This document shows, in pieces, positions 24,766 to 32,097 of a DNA stretch of 39,494 nucleotides. The first letter of the stretch is position 1. The number at the start of each line of letters is the position of its first letter. The position numbers and the translations under genes are program-made. The DNA comes from a virus: the IMG/VR virus record IMGVR_UViG_3300043410_000623, positions 1 through 39,494 of that record. One strand, 5' to 3'. Below the pieces are notes generated by a model. The model was given only the letters and a program-made list of their open reading frames with translations, did not search any database and had not been told where the DNA came from.

Positions 24766-25731
24766 ATGGCTGATATCAATTTTCCAAGTTCCCCCCTAGT
24801 AGGTGATACTTACACATTTAATAACAAGACATGGACTTGGAACGGAACCTCCTGGGCAGGTTCTGGCGGTACTTCTACATCACTATATTCCTCAATAAAC
24901 TATTACACTGATAGTTTTACGGGTAATGGTAGTAACACACAGTTCTCATTATCAGTATCAACAACCACTAATAATTCTATAGTATTTGTTTCCGGTATCG
25001 GACAATTACCAACAACAGCATATTCTATTTCAGGTACTGTAATTACTTTTACAGAAGCAATTGCAAACAATGTAGCAGTTGAAGTTAGAACACCGTCAAC
25101 CTATAATATCTACTCTGCTCCCACTGCATATTCAAGATACTATTTTACTGCAATTGCGGGCCAAACTGTAGTATCTGGTTCAGATAATAATGCAGTAACT
25201 CTTTCATATACTCCAAATGCAATTGAAGTATTTGTTAACGGTGTCTTACAAGTACCATCAACAGACTATACTGCAACTGATGGATCATCCATAACATTTG
25301 CATCTGCACTATATGTCGGTGATGATATACAGATTGTTACACAATCATCTACTGTGTTTGTACCACCTTCTGTATCAATGGCATCTGTTCCTTCAGTTAC
25401 AATTGGATCAATTGCTTTTGAAACCGTTGGTCAAGTTACAACATCTTCAACAAATACATTATCATTAGATATTTTAAATACTTCATCATACAGATCAGCC
25501 AAGTATATGATACAGGTAACAGATACAACAAATAATCTATATCATTTTTGTGAATTGATGGTTTTACACAATGGTACCTCTGCGTTTGTCACAGAGTATG
25601 CCTCATTATATTCTAGCTATTCTCTGATGTCTTTTGACGCTTATATATCTGGATCAAGTTTGTTTGTTACAGGTACACCAACTAATTCAAATAATACAGT
25701 CAAGATTTATAGAGTTGCGGTAGGTGTTTAA
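24766..25731 (+). CDS. Fibre adaptor with MA-NFP module and duplicated VFVNG beta modules
   Basis: 321 aa. The N-module (MADINFPSSPLVGDTYTF...WTWNGTSW) is followed by two copies of the short beta module also found three times in the 1195-aa fibre: about residues 48-108 (FTGNGSNTQFSL...VFVSGIGQLP) and 125-200 (AIEVFVNGVLQVPSTDYT). Residues 210-321 are another beta domain ending VKIYRVAVGV, with TSSYRSAKYMIQVTDTTN. An AGGA precedes the start. The stop overlaps the next ATG. It probably forms the attachment base of the third LamG cassette. Confidence 0.86.
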   Translation: MADINFPSSPLVGDTYTFNNKTWTWNGTSWAGSGGTSTSLYSSINYYTDSFTGNGSNTQFSLSVSTTTNNSIVFVSGIGQLPTTAYSISGTVITFTEAIANNVAVEVRTPSTYNIYSAPTAYSRYYFTAIAGQTVVSGSDNNAVTLSYTPNAIEVFVNGVLQVPSTDYTATDGSSITFASALYVGDDIQIVTQSSTVFVPPSVSMASVPSVTIGSIAFETVGQVTTSSTNTLSLDILNTSSYRSAKYMIQVTDTTNNLYHFCELMVLHNGTSAFVTEYASLYSSYSLMSFDAYISGSSLFVTGTPTNSNNTVKIYRVAVGV

Positions 25732-26468
25732 TGTCTAATTCAAGAAATTTAGCTTCACTTGGTACAATCGTTACTTCAACATCAGCAAAGAATGTTTCTT
25801 TTGCAAACACAATTGCAAACGGTTTTGCTACTGCAACATCAACCAATACAATTAGTTTGAATGTTACTGGTAATTCATCACTAACATATATTTCTGCAAA
25901 TAGTAATTTAGGAACTGCTGGTCAAATATTAATATCGGGTGGTTCCACTACTAATGTAAGTTGGAGTTCTTTTAGTACATTACTTAACTATAGTACAATA
26001 GCAATTAGTAATACGATTGCATTTAATAACTTAGTAACGTATAATAGTAACGTAACATTTGCAAATAACGTAACATTTGCTAATGCTGTTACTTTTTCTA
26101 ATACAATATCTGTTGCTAACATAAACTCAACGTATATTGCAAATACTACATTTAATAACTACAAAGAACAATCATACACTAATTCTGCAATAGGAACCAG
26201 TTACACAGTAGATCTTAATAATGGATCTTTACATTCAGTAACCTTAACTAGTAACTCAACAATTTATATGCCTACTGCAAACTCCGGTAAAAGTTTTACA
26301 TTGATTATTAACACTGGCTCCGGTAACTACACTGTAGGTTGGAACGGTGTTACTTGGGCTGACAACACAGCACCTGTTATAACAGTATCTTCAATTAAAA
26401 GAGATATTCTATCATTTATTAGTGATGGTTCAAACTGGTTTGGGTTTGTTGCAGGTCAAAACTTCTAA
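25731..26468 (+). CDS. Short fibre protein with beta-repeat and terminal domain
   Basis: 245 aa. The protein is Asn/Thr/Ser-rich, with GQILISGGSTTNVSWSS near residue 64, then six-residue repeats (VTFANN, VTFANA, VTFSNT) near 103-123 that suggest a beta-helical or coiled shaft. The C-terminal domain (about 150-245; GKSFTLIINTGSGNYTVGW...DGSNWFGFVAGQNF) resembles the C-terminal domain of the 34525 product (GKSFSFTLILKQDSYG...WYGLMSAKGF), so the two share a module. It overlaps its neighbours on both sides by one base (TAATG), in the same unit as the large LamG protein that follows. Confidence 0.85.
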   Translation: MSNSRNLASLGTIVTSTSAKNVSFANTIANGFATATSTNTISLNVTGNSSLTYISANSNLGTAGQILISGGSTTNVSWSSFSTLLNYSTIAISNTIAFNNLVTYNSNVTFANNVTFANAVTFSNTISVANINSTYIANTTFNNYKEQSYTNSAIGTSYTVDLNNGSLHSVTLTSNSTIYMPTANSGKSFTLIINTGSGNYTVGWNGVTWADNTAPVITVSSIKRDILSFISDGSNWFGFVAGQNF

Positions 26469-29170
26469 TGTTTGTTTCAAGATCTACTGGTGCACCTTCT
26501 TTAAATTTACCCAGGGATACTAATTTTAAAAACACATCTCTGTTGATACATGGAGATGGCCTTAATGGTGCTAATAACACCATGTTTGTGGATTATAACT
26601 TATCAAACAAATTTGTACCATTTAAAGGTACTTCAAGTTATTATTTTAATGGTACTACTGATAACCTTAACCTTGCAACAAGTTATGGATTACCCACAAC
26701 CAGAACACCGTTCACCTTAGAATGTTGGGTTTATCCTCTCACACAACTAAACGGTACAGCAATCTTATCTAGTCCAACTGGAGTTGGATTTCCCTTTGCA
26801 ATATATGGTGCTTCCGCAGGAACTACAACAGCCGGCTCTACTCTCTACGCCACTTATTTTGATGGTACCAACGTAGTAGGACCAGGTTCAGGAGGTTCAT
26901 CTCTTACACTAAATCAATGGAGTCACATAGCATTGGTTTATGATGGAACCACTGCTCGATTGTATTTAAATGGCAGCATTTCAGGAGCAACATATACAGG
27001 TGCATGGATAACTTTACCCATACAATCAACATTTTACATTGGTAGAAGATGGGATCTTACCGGTGGCCTTAACTTCTTTAATGGATACATTTCAAATGTG
27101 AGGTTGGTGGGTGGCCAAGCTATGTATTCTGGAAATAGTTTCACTCCTCCTACATCTGAATTGACATATGTAGATGGTACACAAATATTAACTGCACAAA
27201 ATCCAATATCAAATACACGCCAGCCTATATTTAAAGATAATAGTCCTAGTAACCTTCCTATCACCACTGTAGGTTCACCTGCTATTTCTATAGGTGGACC
27301 TGCTGTTAGACCTGTAGGTAAACCCGCACCAGGTGCATTTACCCCGTATCCAAATAATATGCCAGCTGATGGATGGAGTAATTATTTTAATGGTACAAGT
27401 GATTATCTAACCGTAAGTCCCGCTGCTGCCAGCACTGGTAATTTTACCATGGAATTCTGGTTATATAACAACAATACCTGGAGTTCCAATTTTGACATAA
27501 CAGATGGTGCAGCAGGTGCATTGGTAGTTTACTTTAATAGTGGTAATTTAAGATTTGCTGCACAGGGTTCAACTAGTTTCAGTCTGGGTAGTGTATCTAG
27601 TTTGGCTGCAGGCCAATGGCATCATTTTGTGGTAGTTAAATCTAATGGAAATATAAGAGGGTATGCTGATGGTGTAGCTTTGGCTGCTGCACAAGCTGAT
27701 TCTACTGGATATAATGCTTTTACTAAAATAGGTGGTACTGCTGATGGCTACTTTAGAGGATACATCAGCAATTTCAGGTATGTGAATAATGCAAACATAT
27801 ATGATATTACCTCGTCAACATATACGGTACCAACACAACCTTTATCTGTTGTTGCTAATACACAACTATCAACAAGTCAATCATATAGGTTTATAGGTGC
27901 AAATACAACAGTAAGTAACGTTTCTATAACAACTAATGGTAATCCTTCTGTACAACCATACTCACCATTTGCTCAATCAAACAAGGGTTATTCTGAAGAT
28001 ATAACAAGTGGTAGTATATATTTTAATGGTAGTACAGATTATTTGACAATAGCCGAAACTACAGATTTTAGTTTTGCCTCTAATGTTGCTTATACTATTG
28101 AATATTGGATGTATCCAACACTTATAAATGGTACTCAACAAGATTTAGTAAATAAAAACGGTATTTCAGCTTATGACTATACATTTAGAATTGAATCTTC
28201 TAATTTACTAGTTTATTATACTGATAGGGGTCCGAGTACTCAATCTATAAGTTCTATTTCCCCATTATCCAACAACCAGTGGTATCACGTAGCAACAACT
28301 TTTGATGGTACTAATACACGTTTATTTTTAAACGGTTTATTACAAAATACATCAAGTGTAATGTGGGTATCAAATACTTACCCTCTGGGGTTATATGTAG
28401 GGGCCCGTCAATATGATGCTTCTATGAAATATTCAGGATATATTTCAGATATCAGAATATTGAAGGGAGAAGCTTTATACACAAGTTCGTTCACACCTCC
28501 ATCTACACCGGTCACTGCTACTTCTAATACATCATTACTTTTAAAAGCAATTGATGCTGGTATTATTGATAATACAGGTAAAAATAATATAGCAACTGTT
28601 GGAACATCACTAAGTTCCACTCAAAGTAAATTTGGTGGAACAAGTATGTATTTTGACGGATCTACAAGCGCAATAGTTGCTCCATACAATTCAGCTATTC
28701 ATGCATTTCACTTATCAGACTTTACTGTAGAGATGTGGATTTATCCACTTAGTTACACAGGAATGTCGGTTGGTCTAGATAACCAACTAGTCACTATAGG
28801 TGGTATGGTATATAATGGTTCAACCAATGATTGGTCCTTTGGAATGACTACAGCTGGCCTTTTAAAGTTTTATTATTATAATGGTGCAGCAGTAAGCCTG
28901 ACGTCTTCTACAACAATACCCTTAAACACTTGGAGTCACATAGCTGCAGTTAAAACTTCATCGGGTGTTTCACTTTATTATAATGGTACTTTGGTTTTAG
29001 GCCCTACAGCTATAAGCGGTACTCCATCAATTCAAGCTGGTACATTCTTAACTATTGGTGCGTATAATAATTCTTATATGAATGCCTATCTTGATGATGT
29101 TCGTATTTCTAAAGTGGCACGTTACACTTCAAACTTTACACCACCAGCACGCAAGTTTGAAGATAGATAA
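26468..29170 (+). CDS. Four-LamG-domain adhesin
   Basis: 900 aa with four LamG-like units in tandem at about residues 30-235, 300-470, 515-685 and 720-895. Each has a YFNG(S/T)xDYL-type strand, an FT(L/M/V)E(C/F/M)W-type strand, a WxHIAxVxxG strand and an F(x)GYISxxR strand. The start SLLIHGDGLNGANNTMFVD is shared with the 32098 product (SLLLHADGSNGANNTTFVD), and both end F(T)PPxxxFE(D/N)-like, so they are paralogues. It is last in its transcription unit. The domains would bind surface glycans or polymers on the host; specificity is unknown. Repeated domains would raise avidity. Confidence 0.9.
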   Translation: MFVSRSTGAPSLNLPRDTNFKNTSLLIHGDGLNGANNTMFVDYNLSNKFVPFKGTSSYYFNGTTDNLNLATSYGLPTTRTPFTLECWVYPLTQLNGTAILSSPTGVGFPFAIYGASAGTTTAGSTLYATYFDGTNVVGPGSGGSSLTLNQWSHIALVYDGTTARLYLNGSISGATYTGAWITLPIQSTFYIGRRWDLTGGLNFFNGYISNVRLVGGQAMYSGNSFTPPTSELTYVDGTQILTAQNPISNTRQPIFKDNSPSNLPITTVGSPAISIGGPAVRPVGKPAPGAFTPYPNNMPADGWSNYFNGTSDYLTVSPAAASTGNFTMEFWLYNNNTWSSNFDITDGAAGALVVYFNSGNLRFAAQGSTSFSLGSVSSLAAGQWHHFVVVKSNGNIRGYADGVALAAAQADSTGYNAFTKIGGTADGYFRGYISNFRYVNNANIYDITSSTYTVPTQPLSVVANTQLSTSQSYRFIGANTTVSNVSITTNGNPSVQPYSPFAQSNKGYSEDITSGSIYFNGSTDYLTIAETTDFSFASNVAYTIEYWMYPTLINGTQQDLVNKNGISAYDYTFRIESSNLLVYYTDRGPSTQSISSISPLSNNQWYHVATTFDGTNTRLFLNGLLQNTSSVMWVSNTYPLGLYVGARQYDASMKYSGYISDIRILKGEALYTSSFTPPSTPVTATSNTSLLLKAIDAGIIDNTGKNNIATVGTSLSSTQSKFGGTSMYFDGSTSAIVAPYNSAIHAFHLSDFTVEMWIYPLSYTGMSVGLDNQLVTIGGMVYNGSTNDWSFGMTTAGLLKFYYYNGAAVSLTSSTTIPLNTWSHIAAVKTSSGVSLYYNGTLVLGPTAISGTPSIQAGTFLTIGAYNNSYMNAYLDDVRISKVARYTSNFTPPARKFEDR

Positions 29171-29189
29171 TATAAATAGCTTATAAATA
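29171..29189 (+). promoter_or_regulatory. Double T4-type late promoter motif (two TATAAATA)
   Basis: Two perfect TATAAATA octamers at 29171-29178 and 29182-29189, directly after the LamG stop codon. The second lies 25 bases before the ATG at 29215, with a strong GGAAAGGGAAAG ribosome-binding region. This is the best late-promoter match in the window. Confidence 0.75.
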
Positions 29190-29214
29190 TAGTTAGCAAT
29201 CTGGAAAGGGAAAG

Positions 29215-29556
29215 ATGGCTACGCAAGCAGATTTTAGGGTCAAAAATGGCCTACAAGTTGTTGGAAATTCATTTGTTACTGCAGTAGGAACATCTACTGA
29301 TCGTGTGGCAACATATTCAGCCGGACAATTTCGCTACAATTCCACACTTGGCATCTTTGAAACTTATATTTCTAGTACTGCTGGTGGTGGGTGGTTCCCA
29401 GTCGGTGCTACTGCTTTATCTTTTCCTTCTGGTGATCTAGGATCACTTTCTCCAGATTTTACAAATACATTAGGTAGTGAATCAAAATATGCTTATACAT
29501 ATGATTGTTCATCTACTCCCTTTAACGGTACTGCTACAATAGATTTAAATATTTGA
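29215..29556 (+). CDS. Small virion structural protein
   Basis: 113 aa. FRVKNGLQVVGNSFVTAVGTS near residue 6 and FRYNSTLGIFETYISS near 42 are typical of N-terminal domains of short fibre or adaptor proteins in marine T4-like phages. It ends in a beta strand (TATIDLNI). Strong purine-rich SD. It leads a packed run of seven genes. No enzyme motif is seen. Confidence 0.82.
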   Translation: MATQADFRVKNGLQVVGNSFVTAVGTSTDRVATYSAGQFRYNSTLGIFETYISSTAGGGWFPVGATALSFPSGDLGSLSPDFTNTLGSESKYAYTYDCSSTPFNGTATIDLNI

Positions 29557-29566
29557 GGAGCAATTA

Positions 29567-30007
29567 ATGGCTACAGTGCTTCAACTTAGAAGAGGCAACA
29601 CAGCAACAATGCAAACCTTCACAGGTGCTGAAGGTGAAGTTGTTGTTAACACTGATACAGATGTGGTACATGTTCACGATGGTACTACTGTTGGCGGTTT
29701 TGCATTACAAAAAGGTCAAAGAGCTGTTCGTATTGATTTTGGTCCTAATGCTGTTTATACAACATCAGGAACAATTTCAGATTCTAAAGCAATTGCAAAC
29801 AGTACTTACGTAACAGCAGTCTCTATGTATTCATCAGCTGCTTCTTCTAACGGTTCATCTACATCATCATATTATGGTGATGAGTTAGAGTTTGATAGCT
29901 TTAATTGTGCTGCATATGTTTCCTCAAACGGTGTTATTTCTTATTATATTGAAGCAACGCCCGGTCCAGTTTCTAATACCCGATTCTTTAATTACATTCT
30001 ATCATAA
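29567..30007 (+). CDS. Mtd_N-like small fibre protein
   Basis: 146 aa. Residues 1-46 (VLQLRRGNTATMQTFTGAEG, then VVNTDTDVVHVHDGT) match the N-terminal domain of the major tropism determinant (Mtd_N) and of many phage fibres. Residues 55-146 are a beta-rich Ser/Tyr domain ending FFNYILS, probably not the C-type lectin fold of Mtd. GAGGAG upstream gives a good ribosome-binding site. No reverse transcriptase or template repeat of a diversity-generating retroelement is seen here. Confidence 0.82.
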   Translation: MATVLQLRRGNTATMQTFTGAEGEVVVNTDTDVVHVHDGTTVGGFALQKGQRAVRIDFGPNAVYTTSGTISDSKAIANSTYVTAVSMYSSAASSNGSSTSSYYGDELEFDSFNCAAYVSSNGVISYYIEATPGPVSNTRFFNYILS

Positions 30008-30022
30008 TAAGGAGAAAATAAA

Positions 30023-30664
30023 ATGGCTGTTCTACAATCAGGTGCATCAACCGCAACTATGACAGTTGATCCTACATTTAGTGCCGCACGTGTAACACTT
30101 CGTCCAAACGAATTGACAGGTTCATATCGTGCATCACTTGTTTCTGGTACCATTGCTGCTTCTACTGCAGCTGGTGTTCTTTATACATTTAAGTATACAG
30201 GTACTGGTCTTTGCATTGTTCGTTCTGTTCAAGTTGGTGAACAGGTAACAACTGCATATACACAAGGTTCAATGCGTCTTGGTCTTTATGTTGTTCGTTC
30301 ATCTTTCACACAAGGTACAACTAACGGTACACAGACTGTATTCTCAGTAAATAAAAAGAGAACATCACTTGCAACACCAAACGCTTCTGCAGTGATTGGC
30401 ACAACAACTGTAATCACCGGTGATACAGTAGGTGCTGAAGACTCAGTAGCATATGGTCATATTCTTCTTAACTTACCTGCAGCAATTACAACTACCCCGG
30501 TTGATGGTCTCCGTGACTTTATTGGTCCATACAATGCTTCTGCATACCCACTAGTACTTGCTCAGAACGAAGGTTTCCGTATTAAGAACGATACTGCATT
30601 TGCTGCAACTGGTTCAGGCAACTTAGTTGTCACAGTTGAATGGGAAGAAGCAGCAGCATACTGA
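30023..30664 (+). CDS. Virion structural protein, copy 1 of a tandem pair
   Basis: 213 aa. An N-terminal block LRPNELTGSYRASLVSGTI, a LYTFKYTGTGLCIVRSVQVG block near residue 57, a central SFTQGTTN region, and a C-terminal LRDFIGPYNASAYPLVLAQNEGFRIKNDTAFA region ending VTVEWEEA. The next gene repeats the same blocks, so they are tandem paralogues. It is followed by a 31-base gap. AAGGAG lies upstream. The two could form alternating or hetero-oligomeric parts of one structure. The role is unknown. Confidence 0.83.
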   Translation: MAVLQSGASTATMTVDPTFSAARVTLRPNELTGSYRASLVSGTIAASTAAGVLYTFKYTGTGLCIVRSVQVGEQVTTAYTQGSMRLGLYVVRSSFTQGTTNGTQTVFSVNKKRTSLATPNASAVIGTTTVITGDTVGAEDSVAYGHILLNLPAAITTTPVDGLRDFIGPYNASAYPLVLAQNEGFRIKNDTAFAATGSGNLVVTVEWEEAAAY

Positions 30665-30695
30665 TATTAGCTCAAATTGAAAAGGAAATAACAAG

Positions 30696-31481
30696 ATGGG
30701 TTATATTCAGTCTAACGTAACAAATGATCTTGTGGTTGTTGACAGAACACCTGCAGCCATGAGGTCGGGTCTTCGTCCTATTGAAATGACAGGATCATAT
30801 AGAGCTTCTTTAGTTACTAGCTCTATAACATGGTCAGGTATCACATCCGCAAACGGTGTATTGTATACTTTTAAAAACACAGGTAGCGGTCTCTGTATGA
30901 TCAGATCTGTGCAAATTGGTATACAACATACTGCAACAGGGTTTACTACCACTTCAAGACCATCATTTTCACTCTACCGTGTACCTACATCATTTACACA
31001 AGGTACAACTGGTGGTACCGGATATGGCGCAGGCCAATCAACCGCCTTGGTTAATAAGAAAAGAACATCTATGGGCACATCAGCCGCATCAGCGGTTATC
31101 TATGCATCTGGTGCTGGTATTACAGGTGATTCTGCAACATCAGAAGATGCTACACCGTATGCACAGGTTATATTAGGTGGTCCAGCCGGTGTTGTAACTG
31201 TTCTCCCTCATTACGGATTTATTGGTTCAGCTGGTTCTAACGGTCTACCATTTCCCAATAACGGTTTGAGTGGTGGTGGGTTAAGAGACTTCTTTCAACC
31301 ATTTGTTCCTCCTTATAGTGGAATGGATTACGGTATTAACTTATCAAGTTACCCACTAGTACTTGCAGGTAGTGAAGGTTTCAGAATCAAAAATGATGTT
31401 GCCTTCATCGGTGGTACAACTGGTTCAGGTACTGGTGTTATTGTTGTAACAGTTGAATGGGATGAAGCAACAGCTTTCTAA
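30696..31481 (+). CDS. Virion structural protein, copy 2 of a tandem pair
   Basis: 261 aa, a longer paralogue of the preceding gene. The blocks LRPIEMTGSYRASLVTSSI, LYTFKNTGSGLCMIRSVQIG, SFTQGTTGGTG, LRDFFQPF and GFRIKNDVAF...VTVEWDEATAF line up with copy 1. A Gly/Pro-rich insertion of about 40 residues (near 170-215; YGFIGSAGSNGLPFPNNG) is absent from copy 1. A purine-rich AAGGAA lies upstream. Duplication followed by divergence is inferred. Confidence 0.83.
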   Translation: MGYIQSNVTNDLVVVDRTPAAMRSGLRPIEMTGSYRASLVTSSITWSGITSANGVLYTFKNTGSGLCMIRSVQIGIQHTATGFTTTSRPSFSLYRVPTSFTQGTTGGTGYGAGQSTALVNKKRTSMGTSAASAVIYASGAGITGDSATSEDATPYAQVILGGPAGVVTVLPHYGFIGSAGSNGLPFPNNGLSGGGLRDFFQPFVPPYSGMDYGINLSSYPLVLAGSEGFRIKNDVAFIGGTTGSGTGVIVVTVEWDEATAF

Positions 31482-31493
31482 TAAGAGAATAAA

Positions 31494-31733
31494 ATGGCAT
31501 TAACAAGAGTAAGACCGGATTTAGTAGATACAACAGCAGCGTTTAGCAATTCTGTTACCTTCTCTGCTAATGTCATTCTATCTAGTTCATCTGCTCTTGT
31601 GGCTAACGGAAGCCCAGGATCAACTGGACAAGTATTAACATCAAATGGTACCGCTGTATATTGGTCAACAGCAACATCAACTACATCAGCAGCTTCTCTC
31701 TACACATATAGTATAATTCTAGGAAGAGGATAA
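31494..31733 (+). CDS. Small fibre adaptor protein
   Basis: 79 aa. MALTRVRPDLVDTTAAFSNS, then GSPGSTGQVLTSNGTAVYWS, the GQVL module recurring through the window, and a short hydrophobic C-terminus (YTYSIILGRG) like the C-terminus of the 20805 product in a parallel cassette position. The next start lies one base after its stop. Likely a short adaptor holding the following beta protein and LamG protein. Confidence 0.8.
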   Translation: MALTRVRPDLVDTTAAFSNSVTFSANVILSSSSALVANGSPGSTGQVLTSNGTAVYWSTATSTTSAASLYTYSIILGRG

Positions 31734-31734
31734 T

Positions 31735-32094
31735 ATGACAGCTCCTAATTTATTGGGAATTACAACAGTTACAGGAAAAACCGCAGTAGCAAACGTTAGT
31801 AATCTTTCATCATCTAACGTTGTATCTAATGCATCTGGTAGTAATCAATTAGTAAAGATAAACAGCCTTGTGGTAACAAATACAGATACAGCAAATAATA
31901 TTGGTATCACTGCTGGTGTATTAAGATCTTCTATAGTCTATAAAGTTGCGTCAAATATATCTGTTCCTGCAAATGCCGCATTAATAGCAATATCTAAAGA
32001 TGCAAACATATACTTAGAAGAAGGTGATGTACTAAATGTTATTGCCAGTGCAAACAATCTTCAGGCAGTATGTTCCTATGAAATAATTGGTTAA
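31735..32094 (+). CDS. Small beta-sandwich virion protein (paralogue of 21114)
   Basis: 119 aa. All-beta, with VKINSLVVTNTD near residue 43, SNISVPANAALIAISKD near 80 and a final LEEGDVLNVIASANN strand. Length, strand order and cassette position resemble the 21114 product, which likewise follows a short adaptor and precedes a LamG gene; direct identity is modest. AGAGGA lies upstream. The ATG is one base after the previous stop. Confidence 0.8.
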   Translation: MTAPNLLGITTVTGKTAVANVSNLSSSNVVSNASGSNQLVKINSLVVTNTDTANNIGITAGVLRSSIVYKVASNISVPANAALIAISKDANIYLEEGDVLNVIASANNLQAVCSYEIIG

Positions 32095-32097
32095 CAC

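Noticed and set aside
29567-31481. Possible diversity-generating retroelement target (Mtd_N-like protein)
   Set aside because: Only the N-terminal domain resembles Mtd. No reverse transcriptase, no C-type-lectin variable repeat and no template repeat were seen in the window.
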